From contig NZ_BAABJH010000001.1 of NCBI RefSeq assembly GCF_039543205.1, forward strand, positions 682,001-746,000: a DNA stretch of 64,000 bases, given 5' to 3'. This document shows, in pieces, positions 51,665 to 60,366 of this stretch. The notes below the pieces were generated by a model. That model ran no database searches, had not been told where the DNA came from, and saw only the letters and a program-made list of their open reading frames with translations. The position numbers and the translations under genes are program-made. Every line of letters begins with the position of its first letter. Position 1 is the stretch's first letter. This DNA is from Flaviramulus_B aquimarinus. Lineage in GTDB: Bacteria; Bacteroidota; Bacteroidia; Flavobacteriales; Flavobacteriaceae.

Positions 51665-52372
51665 ATGCGAAATATTATTATTGCAAGTACATCAACCATT
51701 CATGGAAGTGGTTATTTAGATTATATAAAAGCTGACTTAGAAGTTTTTTTTGAAAAGGTTAGCACCATTCTTTTTATTCCTTATGCTAGGCCAAGTGGAA
51801 TTTCGCATGATGATTATACCGAAATAGCGCGTTTGGCTTTTTCGAAAATCAACAAAAAAGTAATTGGGCTTCATACATTTGAAAACCCAATTAAAGCCAT
51901 AGAAGAAGCTGAAGCTATTTTTGTTGGTGGTGGCAACACTTTTGTATTAATCAACCAATTGCACAAACACCATTTAATTGTACCATTAAAAGAGACCGTT
52001 TTAAATGGAACACCTTATTTAGGAACAAGTGCAGGTAGTAACATCTGTGGTTTAAATATAAAAACCACAAATGACATGCCTATTGTTTATCCATCAAGTT
52101 TTAGTGCTTTAGCCTTAGTGCCGTTTAATATTAATCCACATTATTTAGATCCCGATACTAAAAGTAAACATAAAGGTGAAACTCGAGAAACTAGAATAAA
52201 AGAGTTCCATAATTTTAATAATCAGCCCGTTATTGGCTTAAGAGAAGGCAGTTGGCTTCATGTAAAAGGTGATTCCATTGTTTTAAGAGGAGACTTAACT
52301 GCTCGGATTTTTGAATACAACAAAACACCATACGAAGTGGAATCAGCAACAGAATTAAAGCATTTAAAATAA
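51665..52372 (+). CDS. pepE: Dipeptidase E (alpha-aspartyl dipeptidase), S51 family
   Basis: The 235-residue cytosolic enzyme cleaves N-terminal Asp dipeptides. It has the nucleophile in YLGTSAGSNICG (Ser122), AIFVGGGNTFVLI, the His in INPHYLDPD and GLREGSWLHVKGD, which match the family. Its length is normal. The single gene lies between the CarboxypepD_reg pair and tRNA-Gly and is probably expressed alone. Confidence 0.93.
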   Translation: MRNIIIASTSTIHGSGYLDYIKADLEVFFEKVSTILFIPYARPSGISHDDYTEIARLAFSKINKKVIGLHTFENPIKAIEEAEAIFVGGGNTFVLINQLHKHHLIVPLKETVLNGTPYLGTSAGSNICGLNIKTTNDMPIVYPSSFSALALVPFNINPHYLDPDTKSKHKGETRETRIKEFHNFNNQPVIGLREGSWLHVKGDSIVLRGDLTARIFEYNKTPYEVESATELKHLK

Positions 52373-52417
52373 AAATAGCGCACAAAAAAAGGTCTCATTT
52401 TACATGAAACCCTTTTG

Positions 52418-52490
52418 AGCGAGAGACCGGGTTCGAACCGGCGACATTCAGCTTGGAAGGCTGACGCTCTACCAACTGAGCTACTCTCGC
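52418..52490 (-). tRNA. tRNA-Gly (anticodon TCC)
   Basis: On the minus strand, 73 nt: acceptor arm GCGAGAG / CTCTCGC, D arm TAGCTCAGTTGGTAGAGC, anticodon loop CTTCCAA with TCC (plus positions 52455-52457), T arm with GTTCGAACC. The discriminator base is T and CCA is not encoded. Confidence 0.97.
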
Positions 52491-52538
52491 AATAATCGGC
52501 TGCAAATATATAAACTGTTTATTCACTTGCAAGGAAAA

Positions 52539-52964
52539 TCATAATTTTTTCAAAAAATGATAACCTAAGATTTTAAAGTCTTCATTAAAATAAAATTTGT
52601 GCGATGGCGCATTACTAACATAGGTATTTAACTCTACCGCTTCGCAACCTTTACTTTGTGAATAATTATAAATCCATTTAAAAAACTGTTTCCCCAAGCC
52701 TTTTCCTCTGTAATTATCATCTATAAATACATGATCTGGCTCTACGCTTTTTCCAGAATAATGCCTTGTACAAAACCATAAACCACAGACACCTATTAAG
52801 CGATCACCATCATAAATGACAGCACATTCGTAATTTTGTGTAATCATTTCAGAAAATCGCTGTTTTAAAACAGCATCAGAAACTTGATTTCCATTTAATT
52901 TTTGAACTAAAGGCACTACCAAATCTATATTCTTTTTTTCTAAAATTTTAAATACAAAAGTCAT
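52539..52964 (-). CDS. GNAT-family N-acetyltransferase
   Basis: The 141-residue protein has the GNAT fold with the acetyl-CoA loop DDNYRGKGLGKQFFKW (RGKGLG near residue 92), DRLIGVCGLWFC and VELNTYVSNAPSHKFYFN, the last typical of small-molecule or amino-group acetyltransferases. The substrate is unknown. It is divergent from another GNAT gene (53016), with 51 bp between them. Confidence 0.88.
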   Translation of the reverse strand: MTFVFKILEKKNIDLVVPLVQKLNGNQVSDAVLKQRFSEMITQNYECAVIYDGDRLIGVCGLWFCTRHYSGKSVEPDHVFIDDNYRGKGLGKQFFKWIYNYSQSKGCEAVELNTYVSNAPSHKFYFNEDFKILGYHFLKKL

Positions 52965-53015
52965 AAATAAGTTTTATGTGAAGATAATTAATTTCCTTAA
53001 AAATATTGTTTAAGT

Positions 53016-53501
53016 TTGAACTATAACCCGTATAATATACTTTTTATTAAAACTTCAAATTATAATATAAAACCAATTAATTCTGAAGAAGCCTATAAGG
53101 TAAGGCATCCTGTTCTAAGAGAAGGAAAGCCTATTGAGTCTTGTGTTTTTGATGGTGATGACTTTGAAACCACCATACATTTAGGCTTGTATTATAAAAC
53201 AAAATTAGTAGGTGTTTGTTCCTTTTTAAAAAATAATCATGATGCTATTTCTGAAACAGCTCAATATCAGCTTAGAGGTATGGCTGTTTTAGAAAAGTAT
53301 CAGGGTAAAGGATTAGGAAACAGTATTCTAGACTATGGAGAAAACTTACTAAAAAAGAAAGATTCACAAATAATTTGGTGTAATGCGCGAGAAGTTGCCG
53401 TTTATTTTTATCAAAAATGTGGTTATAGCATTATAGGCCAACCATTCAATATTAAATACATAGGTATGCACTATATTATGCAGAAAAAAATATTGAAGTA
53501 A
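53016..53501 (+). CDS. GNAT-family N-acetyltransferase
   Basis: The 161-residue protein starts with TTG at 53016, with no ATG nearby that would keep the first strand. YYKTKLVGVCSFLKN and RGMAVLEKYQGKGLGNSIL (QGKGLG near residue 95) mark the acetyl-CoA site, and WCNAREVAVYFYQKCGY the C-terminal strand and helix. It resembles the ElaA/YjcF-type GNATs (KVRHPVLREGKP). The substrate is unknown. Confidence 0.87.
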   Translation: MNYNPYNILFIKTSNYNIKPINSEEAYKVRHPVLREGKPIESCVFDGDDFETTIHLGLYYKTKLVGVCSFLKNNHDAISETAQYQLRGMAVLEKYQGKGLGNSILDYGENLLKKKDSQIIWCNAREVAVYFYQKCGYSIIGQPFNIKYIGMHYIMQKKILK

Positions 53502-53600
53502 CACCTTATTTATGAGTGACTTTACACAAAAAAATGGGTCTGATAATCATAAACTTAAATTTTTTGTAATTTTAATTACTCAAATCTAATTTTTTTTTTA

Positions 53601-54368
53601 ATGAGAGGAAAAAATCTAAAAGTCAGATTACTAATTGGAGTAGCTATAGCTTTGTTTTTTGTTTTAAAAAGATGTAGCCAACAAGAAGTAAATCCATATA
53701 CCGGCAGAACTCAAACCATATCAATGTCTCCAGATAAAGAAATTGCTATTGGTTTACAAAGTGCTCCACAAATGGCACAACAACATGGTGGCTTACACCC
53801 TAACAACCAATATCAGGCTTTAGTTGATAACGTTGGTAACAAACTGATAAACAATAGTATAGCAAGAGAGACTCCTTATAAATACGAGTTTCATCTATTA
53901 GCTGACTCTAATACTATTAACGCCTTTGCATTACCTGGCGGACAAATATTTATAACTTATGCCTTATTTTCTAAATTAGAAAATGAAGATCAATTAGCAG
54001 GTGTTTTAGGTCATGAAGTAGGCCATGTTTTAGGGCGACATAGTGCAGAACGTATTGCAGAAAGCGAATACTGGCAAGGATTAACTACAGCTGGTTCTGT
54101 AGGTGCAGATATGGGCGGTTTAATTAGTGGAATTGGGCAAAACACCTTGCTAACTAATGGGCGAGATGATGAATTAGAAAGTGATGACTTAGGTGTTCGT
54201 TTTATGCTTAAAGCAGGTTATAATCCAAAAGCTATGATTGGTGTTATGGAAATTTTAAAAGCTGCCGCAGGACCAAATCGAATTCCAGAATTTAAAAGCA
54301 CACACCCAGATCCTGATAATCGAATAGAAAAAATAGAGGAAGCTATCGAGAAATACAAAACTCAGTAA
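53601..54368 (+). CDS. M48-family metalloprotease
   Basis: The 255-residue protein has one N-terminal hydrophobic segment (about 9-22) ending in FVLKRCSQQEVNPYTG; the Cys could be lipidated, although LKRC is not a typical lipobox. The catalytic zinc site is GHEVGHVLGRH (His137), with the third ligand in ESDDLGVRFMLKAGY. ALPGGQIFITYALFS is the M48 signature. LoiP/BepA-type relatives act on outer-membrane proteins in the periplasm. Confidence 0.9.
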   Translation: MRGKNLKVRLLIGVAIALFFVLKRCSQQEVNPYTGRTQTISMSPDKEIAIGLQSAPQMAQQHGGLHPNNQYQALVDNVGNKLINNSIARETPYKYEFHLLADSNTINAFALPGGQIFITYALFSKLENEDQLAGVLGHEVGHVLGRHSAERIAESEYWQGLTTAGSVGADMGGLISGIGQNTLLTNGRDDELESDDLGVRFMLKAGYNPKAMIGVMEILKAAAGPNRIPEFKSTHPDPDNRIEKIEEAIEKYKTQ

Positions 54369-54372
54369 AACA

Positions 54373-54397
54373 AAAAGCCTTGTAAAACAAGACTTTT
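54373..54397 (+). terminator. Probable terminator of the M48 protease gene
   Basis: AAAAG-C-CTTGT / ACAAG-A-CTTTT with a 3-nt loop and one internal mismatch, 4 bp past the stop. Confidence 0.6.
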
Positions 54398-54437
54398 AAG
54401 AGTGAATAACTCAAAATAATTATGAATATGTTTATAA

Positions 54438-54839
54438 TTATTTTTTCTTTTTAGATATTGCTAATGCATCTTTTATAACTAAAGCAGCATCATTAGCTCC
54501 ATGTAATTCTGCATATTTAACCGCTGTCATTTTATTATCAGACCTCGCTTTTAAATTAGCTCCTTTTGAAATTAACAGTTTTAAAATTTCAACTCTGTTA
54601 TATTTAGCAGCATACATTACAGGAGTCATACCATTAGATTTAGCATTAACATCTGCACCTCTGTCAATTAGTTTCTTAACAGTCTCTAAATCCCCTTTTG
54701 CTATTGAAACGCAAAATGAATTTACTTTAAAATACGCTTCTACATCGTAATTTTTAACAGTTGAATTTAAGGGAGTAGCATTTACTGATACTAATGAAAA
54801 GCATAATGCGATTGCGGAAATGATGATTGTTTTTTTCAT
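54438..54839 (-). CDS. Exported ankyrin-repeat protein
   Basis: The 133-residue protein has a signal peptide (MKKTIIISAIALCFSLVSVNA, cleavage near ATP) and about two and a half ankyrin repeats: KGDLETVKKLIDRGADVNAK, GMTPVMYAAKYNRVEILKLL and KMTAVKYAELHGANDAALVI. It has no enzyme motif, so its function is protein binding in the envelope. The 248-bp gap after it (54840-55087) contains only a TATCTTTG box (55058-55065) for gpmI. Confidence 0.85.
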   Translation of the reverse strand: MKKTIIISAIALCFSLVSVNATPLNSTVKNYDVEAYFKVNSFCVSIAKGDLETVKKLIDRGADVNAKSNGMTPVMYAAKYNRVEILKLLISKGANLKARSDNKMTAVKYAELHGANDAALVIKDALAISKKKK

Positions 54840-55087
54840 GATGAAAGATTTTAGTGTGATTTATTGATTTACGTTTTTTGATATACTAAAGAGACGATAA
54901 TATTTTTAATCTGTTACATAAAAATTCATTTATAACAGATTTTTAACTTTTGTTCACATATAATTAACAAAATGATTGCTTTTTTAAAAAATCATTAAAA
55001 GCCTTGAATAGCGTGGCATTTGAAATATATTTCAAAGCTTTTTTAATCAAACTTCGTTATCTTTGTGAAATACTAATTTTTAACAAA

Positions 55088-56605
55088 ATGAACAAAAAAG
55101 TTATCTTAATGATACTTGATGGATGGGGTAATTCTCCAGACCCAAAAGTTTCTGCTATTGATTATGCAAATACCCCTTTTATAGATTCGTTATACAAAAA
55201 ATACCCATTCGCTACTTTACGAACAGACGGATTACATGTAGGTCTTCCAGAAGGACAGATGGGCAATAGCGAAGTTGGACACATGAATTTAGGTGCAGGT
55301 AGAATTGTTTATCAAGATTTAGTGAAAGTTAATTTAGCTGTTGAAAACAAAACACTTAATAACGAGAAGGTTTTAGTAGATGCCTTTAATTATGCCAAAA
55401 CGAATAATAAAAATGTTCATTTTTTAGGTTTGTTAAGTGATGGTGGTGTTCACTCACACATTAACCACTTATATGGTTTATTAGATGCTGCCAACGATTT
55501 TGGACTAACGAATACTTATGTTCATGCCTTTACAGATGGACGTGATGTAGACCCTAAATCTGGATATGGTTTCTTAACAGAATTAGAAAGTCATTTAGAA
55601 AAAACAAATAGCAAACTAGCAACTGTAACTGGTAGATATTATGCCATGGACAGGGATAAACGTTGGGAACGTATAAAACTAGCTTATGATGGTATGGTTA
55701 ACAGTGTTGGCGAGAAATCCACCAATATTACCGATACCATTCAAAAAAGTTATAATAATGACATTACAGATGAATTTATTAAACCAATAATTATGGTTGA
55801 TGATTCTGGCAACCCAGTTGCAAATATTAAAGACGATGATGTTGTTATCTTTTTTAATTTTAGAACAGATCGTGGCCGTGAATTAACCGAAGCATTATCA
55901 CAAACTGATTTTCATGAGCAAAACATGCATAAACTTAATTTGCATTATGTAACGCTTACAAATTACAACGATACTTACAAGAACATCAATGTTATTTTTA
56001 ATAAAGATAATTTGACCGAAACCTTAGGTGAAGTTTTAGAAAAAAATAACAAGAAACAAATCAGAATTGCCGAAACCGAAAAATATCCTCATGTTACTTT
56101 TTTCTTTTCTGGAGGAAGAGAAGCCGCTTTTGAAGGTGAACAACGAATTTTAAGAAACTCACCTAAAGTAGCTACATATGATTTAAAACCTGAAATGAGT
56201 GCTTACGAATTACGTGATGCTTTAGTTCCTGAATTACAGAAAGGTGATGTAGATTTTGTTTGTTTAAATTTTGCAAATGGCGATATGGTTGGGCATACTG
56301 GTGTTATGGAAGCAGCTATAAAAGCTTGTGAAGCTGTGGACGATTGTGTAAAAGATGTAGTAACCACAGCCCTAGAAAATGGTTATTCAACATTGCTTAT
56401 TGCCGACCATGGAAACTGTGAAACCATGATAAACCCTGATGGTTCTCCAAATACAGCACATACCACAAACCCAGTTCCTGTTATTTTAATTGATAATGAA
56501 TTAACTCAAATTAAAGATGGTATTTTAGGAGATATAGCTCCAACTATTTTAAAGTTAATAGGCTTGGAACAACCAGAAGCCATGACACAACACCCCTTAG
56601 TGTAA
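55088..56605 (+). CDS. gpmI: 2,3-bisphosphoglycerate-independent phosphoglycerate mutase
   Basis: I start at ATG 55088 (MNKKVILMILDGWGNSPDPK); a longer frame adds 28 residues that do not fit the family. The 505-residue enzyme interconverts 2- and 3-phosphoglycerate using two Mn ions. The phospho-Ser lies in GQMGNSEVGHMNLGAG (Ser61). VHAFTDGRDVDPKSG, FFNFRTDRGRELT, FANGDMVGHTG and LIADHGNCETM are in place. TATCTTTG at 55058-55065 is a likely -7 box. Confidence 0.96.
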   Translation: MNKKVILMILDGWGNSPDPKVSAIDYANTPFIDSLYKKYPFATLRTDGLHVGLPEGQMGNSEVGHMNLGAGRIVYQDLVKVNLAVENKTLNNEKVLVDAFNYAKTNNKNVHFLGLLSDGGVHSHINHLYGLLDAANDFGLTNTYVHAFTDGRDVDPKSGYGFLTELESHLEKTNSKLATVTGRYYAMDRDKRWERIKLAYDGMVNSVGEKSTNITDTIQKSYNNDITDEFIKPIIMVDDSGNPVANIKDDDVVIFFNFRTDRGRELTEALSQTDFHEQNMHKLNLHYVTLTNYNDTYKNINVIFNKDNLTETLGEVLEKNNKKQIRIAETEKYPHVTFFFSGGREAAFEGEQRILRNSPKVATYDLKPEMSAYELRDALVPELQKGDVDFVCLNFANGDMVGHTGVMEAAIKACEAVDDCVKDVVTTALENGYSTLLIADHGNCETMINPDGSPNTAHTTNPVPVILIDNELTQIKDGILGDIAPTILKLIGLEQPEAMTQHPLV

Positions 56606-56657
56606 TTATCTAAAAATAAATTGTTTAATTTTGCATCAACTCAAGTCTTTGATTTAA

Positions 56658-57062
56658 ATGAATTTTAGTGATACGCTTATAATTGCAGTCGATTTTGATG
56701 GTACCATTGTGGAAGATGCCTATCCAAAAATAGGCAAGCCTATGTTATTTGCGTTTGAAACTTTAAAAAAACTTCAAGCTGAAGGGCATCGGCTTATTTT
56801 ATGGACATACAGATGCAATGACAAACTTGATGAAGCTGTAAAATTCTGTAAAGAAAATGATATTCACTTTTATGCTGTAAACAGTAGTTTCCCCGAAGAA
56901 GAATACACAAGTGAAGTGAGTAGAAAAATTAATGCGGATTTATTTATTGACGATAGAAATATTGGGGGCTTTTATGGCTGGGGCGAAATATATCAATTAC
57001 TTACAAACTCAGCACCACCAATACCTGAAAAGAAAAAAGGTTTTTTTAATTTATTTAAATAA
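56658..57062 (+). CDS. HAD-like hydrolase domain protein (BT0820-like)
   Basis: The 134-residue protein is a minimal HAD fold: IIAVDFDGTIVEDAYPKIG with the nucleophile Asp and the second Asp of the DxDGT motif, ILWTYRC as motif II, and LFIDDRNIGG as the acidic motif IV. There is no cap domain, so a phosphorylated macromolecule or small ligand could be the substrate. The name follows a structural-genomics homologue and gives no function. It is convergent with the CoA-transferase gene, 7 bp away. Confidence 0.83.
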   Translation: MNFSDTLIIAVDFDGTIVEDAYPKIGKPMLFAFETLKKLQAEGHRLILWTYRCNDKLDEAVKFCKENDIHFYAVNSSFPEEEYTSEVSRKINADLFIDDRNIGGFYGWGEIYQLLTNSAPPIPEKKKGFFNLFK

Positions 57063-57069
57063 GTTAACC

Positions 57070-58335
57070 TTATATTAAATCAAAGTAAGCTTTATCTATT
57101 GATTCCCTGTGATTAGGATGTGCAATATCAACTAATGCCTTAACGCGGTCTTTAATTGTTTTTCCATATAAATTAGCAACTCCATATTCGGTAACCACAT
57201 AATGCACATGCGACCTTGTTGTAACCACACCTGCACCTGACTTTAAAGATGGTACAATTCTACTAATACCTTTTTTAGTAATAGAAGGCAATGCTATAAT
57301 AGCCTTACCGCCCTCACTTAAAGATGCTCCTCTTATATAATCCATCTGACCACCAACACCTGAATACATTTTTGCACCTAAAGAATCTGCACAAACCTGT
57401 CCCGTAACATCCACTTCAATAGCAGAATTTATAGCCACCATTCTTGGATTTTGTTTTATAATTGAAACATCATTTACATAATCGGAAGCACGCATTTCTA
57501 TAAATGGATTATCATCTATATAATCATATAAACGCTTGGTCCCTACTACAAATGTTGTTAAAGCACGCCCTGGATTAATACTTTTATAATTTCCGTTTAT
57601 TACATCACTTAGAATTAAATCAATAACGCCATCAGAAAACATTTCAGTATGCAACCCTAAATCTTTATGATTTGTAAGTCGCGATAAAACAGCGTTTGGT
57701 ATATTTCCAACTCCCATTTGTAACGTGCTTTTATCTTCAATTAAATTAGCAATAAAATCACCTATTTTACCTTCTACAAGACTAGGTTTGCCATAAATAT
57801 GTGTTGGTATAGGCTCATTACATTCTACAAACAAATCAATTTCAGTGTAATGGATAATTCCATCTCCATGAGTTCGTGGCATTTGTTCATTTACTTGGGC
57901 AATTACAATTTTAGCATTATCAATAGCAGCTAAAGTTGCTTCTATTGAAACACCTAATGAGCAATATCCATGCTTATCTGGAACAGAAACATGAATTAAG
58001 GCTACATCCAATGGTAAAATATTCCTTTTGAACAACAAAGGAAGCTCACTTAAAAAAACGGGAGTATAAGACCCATTGCCCTCAGTTAGGGTATGACGAA
58101 CATTATTACCAATAAAAAAAGAATTAACGTGAAAGCTATCACGCAGTTCAGGGTTAGCATAAGGCGCTTCTCCTTCAACATGTAAATGACAAACTTCTAC
58201 ATTTCGAAGTTCCTCAAACCTATCTGCCATAGCTTTCATTAATAATTGGGGAGCAGCAGCAGCAGCTTGAATATAAACTCTATCATTACTTTTTATAGCT
58301 TTAACAGCATCTTCTATACTTACAACCTTATACAT
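57070..58335 (-). CDS. Acetyl-CoA hydrolase/transferase family protein (4-hydroxybutyrate CoA-transferase-like)
   Basis: The 421-residue protein has the CoA-transferase family I-like core: VYIQAAAAAPQLLMKAM, SVPDKHGYCSLGVSIEATLA, LQMGVGNIPNAVL, HTEMFSDGVIDL with the catalytic Glu region, GVGGQMDYIRGASLSEGGKA and VVTEYGVANLYGKT. It should transfer CoA between acetyl-CoA and a short-chain acid. The acid is not evident from the neighbours, which are not part of one pathway. Confidence 0.88.
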   Translation of the reverse strand: MYKVVSIEDAVKAIKSNDRVYIQAAAAAPQLLMKAMADRFEELRNVEVCHLHVEGEAPYANPELRDSFHVNSFFIGNNVRHTLTEGNGSYTPVFLSELPLLFKRNILPLDVALIHVSVPDKHGYCSLGVSIEATLAAIDNAKIVIAQVNEQMPRTHGDGIIHYTEIDLFVECNEPIPTHIYGKPSLVEGKIGDFIANLIEDKSTLQMGVGNIPNAVLSRLTNHKDLGLHTEMFSDGVIDLILSDVINGNYKSINPGRALTTFVVGTKRLYDYIDDNPFIEMRASDYVNDVSIIKQNPRMVAINSAIEVDVTGQVCADSLGAKMYSGVGGQMDYIRGASLSEGGKAIIALPSITKKGISRIVPSLKSGAGVVTTRSHVHYVVTEYGVANLYGKTIKDRVKALVDIAHPNHRESIDKAYFDLI

Positions 58336-58455
58336 CTTAACTAATTTAGTTTTACAAAATTATTAATTGTAATAATGAAAAAAAATGTCAAAAGTCATAT
58401 AAGCGACTAAAAAAATAAATACTAATTTGAGTATCTTTGCCTATATTTTTCAAGT

Positions 58456-59274
58456 ATGATTATAGTAAAAACCAAAGAAGAAATTGAGTTGATGCGAGAA
58501 AGTGCATTAATTGTATCTAAAACACTGGGAGAAGTTGCAAAGGCAATAAAACCAGGAGTTACTACACTTCAATTAGATAAAATTGCCGAAGAACATATAA
58601 GAGACCATGGCGCTATTCCAGGTTTTCTAGGGTTATATGACTTCCCAAACACACTATGTATGAGCCCAAATACGCAAGTTGTTCATGGTATCCCAAATGG
58701 CGATCCTTTAGTTGAAGGCGATATTATCTCTATTGATTGTGGTGCGCTAAAAAATGATTTTTATGGCGATCATGCCTACACCTTTGCTGTTGGAGAAATT
58801 GCTCCAGAAACCGAAAAACTGCTTCGAGTAACAAAAGAATCTTTGTATATTGGTATAAGAGAATTTAAGGCTAACAATCGTGTTGGAGATGTGGGTTATG
58901 CTATCCAAAAATATTGCGAAAACCATGGATATGGTGTGGTAAGGGAATTAGTTGGACATGGTTTAGGTCGCAAAATGCATGAAGATCCCGAAATGCCAAA
59001 CTACGGAAAGCGTGGTAGAGGAAAAAAGTTTGTTGAAGGTATGGTAGTCGCTATTGAACCTATGATTAATATGGGCACACAACGTATTAAGCAACATAGA
59101 GATGGTTGGACTATTACCACCCAAGATAATAAACCAAGCGCTCATTTTGAACATGATGTTGCTTTAATTGATGGAAAACCGGAATTACTTTCAACGTTTG
59201 CTTATATATATGACGCTTTAGGTATTGAAAGTAATGAAGAAGAAGAATTTAGACAAAAACAACTTGTTTTATAA
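58456..59274 (+). CDS. map: Methionine aminopeptidase, type I
   Basis: The 272-residue metalloenzyme removes the start Met from new proteins. It has PNTQVVHGIPNGDPL, the Asp metal ligands in SIDCGALKNDFYGDHAYTF, His in VGHGLGRKMHEDP and the Glu ligands in VVAIEPMIN and SAHFEHDVAL. A TATCTTTG box lies at 58432-58439. The cupin gene follows after 2 bp and a methyltransferase after that. Confidence 0.96.
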   Translation: MIIVKTKEEIELMRESALIVSKTLGEVAKAIKPGVTTLQLDKIAEEHIRDHGAIPGFLGLYDFPNTLCMSPNTQVVHGIPNGDPLVEGDIISIDCGALKNDFYGDHAYTFAVGEIAPETEKLLRVTKESLYIGIREFKANNRVGDVGYAIQKYCENHGYGVVRELVGHGLGRKMHEDPEMPNYGKRGRGKKFVEGMVVAIEPMINMGTQRIKQHRDGWTITTQDNKPSAHFEHDVALIDGKPELLSTFAYIYDALGIESNEEEEFRQKQLVL

Positions 59275-59276
59275 TT

Positions 59277-59594
59277 ATGACTCACCAATTTTCAGACATC
59301 GCAGAAAAGGACCTTGTTGCAGGTATAAAAGGAAAGTATGTTCATACCGATAATAATACTGTAGGACTTATTAATATTGAAGAAGGAGCTGTTTTACCTG
59401 CACATTCTCATATACATGAGCAAATTACGCAAGTAATTTCTGGTAAATTAGAAATGACCATTGATGGCATTACCCAAGTTCTTGAAGTAGGTTCTATAAC
59501 AGTAATACCTTCTAACGCTATTCATAGTGCAAATGCTTTAACAAATTGTGTTGTAATTGATACCTTTTTTCCAGTACGTGAAGACTATAAATAA
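59277..59594 (+). CDS. Single-domain cupin protein
   Basis: The 105-residue protein is one cupin barrel: LPAHSHIHEQITQVISGKLE with two His and one Glu metal-ligand positions, and GSITVIPSNAIHSANALT with the second His. The bound metal and substrate are unknown; proteins of this size are often annotated as cupin or quercetin-2,3-dioxygenase-like without proof. It is 2 bp after map. Confidence 0.85.
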   Translation: MTHQFSDIAEKDLVAGIKGKYVHTDNNTVGLINIEEGAVLPAHSHIHEQITQVISGKLEMTIDGITQVLEVGSITVIPSNAIHSANALTNCVVIDTFFPVREDYK

Positions 59595-59600
59595 TCACTT

Positions 59601-60365
59601 TTGAAAAAACTCTTCAAAGTTATACTGAATATTCTTCCAAGGCCTTTGCTTATAAGACTGAGTTACATGATTCGTCCTATTTTAGCCTTCATTTTAAAAG
59701 GAAAAACATTTACAGATCCAATTGATGGAAAGTCTTTTAGGTATTTTTTACCTTATGGATATGGAGCACAACGTAACAATGTGTTATCGCCATCAACATT
59801 AAGCTTAGAACGTCATAGACTACTTTGGTTGTATTTAAAAAATGAAACTGATTTCTTTTCAAAATCATATAAAGTTTTACATTTTGCTCCAGAACAATGT
59901 TTTTTAAAACGTTTTAAAAATTTAAAACATTTAGATTATATAACTACCGATTTAGAATCGCCAATTGCAGATGTAAAAGCTGATATTTGCAACCTCCCTT
60001 TTGAAGACAACAGTTATGATATCATATTGTGCAACCATGTTTTAGAACATATTCCAGACGACACAAAAGCTATACAAGAACTTTATCGTGTTTTGAAGAT
60101 TGGTGGTATGGGTATATTTCAAATCCCACAAGATTTAAATAGGGAAACAACTTTTGAAGACCATACAATTACAGATAAGAAAGAACGTGCTAAAATATTT
60201 GGGCAATATGATCATGTTCGCGTTTATGGTCTAGATTACTTTGATAAATTACGCGCCTTTGGTTTTAAGGTTGAGGAAGTTGATTATACAGCAAATCTTT
60301 CCGAGACTGATATTACAAAATATTGTTTGGCAAAAGGTGAAATTATTCCTGTGGTTTATAAATAG
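59601..60365 (+). CDS. Class I SAM-dependent methyltransferase
   Basis: The 254-residue protein begins with TTG at 59601. An N-terminal basic hydrophobic segment (MKKLFKVILNILPRPLLIRL) precedes the methyltransferase domain: YKVLHFAPEQCFLKRF in place of the canonical motif I, ADICNLPFEDNSYDIILCNH, VLEHIPDDTKAIQELYRVLK and GGMGIFQIPQDL. Methyltransf_11-type proteins with this pattern act on unknown small molecules or sugars. It is convergent with apbE (1 bp between stops). Confidence 0.85.
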   Translation: MKKLFKVILNILPRPLLIRLSYMIRPILAFILKGKTFTDPIDGKSFRYFLPYGYGAQRNNVLSPSTLSLERHRLLWLYLKNETDFFSKSYKVLHFAPEQCFLKRFKNLKHLDYITTDLESPIADVKADICNLPFEDNSYDIILCNHVLEHIPDDTKAIQELYRVLKIGGMGIFQIPQDLNRETTFEDHTITDKKERAKIFGQYDHVRVYGLDYFDKLRAFGFKVEEVDYTANLSETDITKYCLAKGEIIPVVYK

Positions 60366-60366
60366 T

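Noticed and set aside
52418..52490. tRNA-Gly as an integration site
   Set aside because: No integrase gene or duplicated tRNA 3' end was seen nearby.
55004..55087. N-terminal extension of gpmI
   Set aside because: It covers the likely promoter box and adds residues not found in the family.
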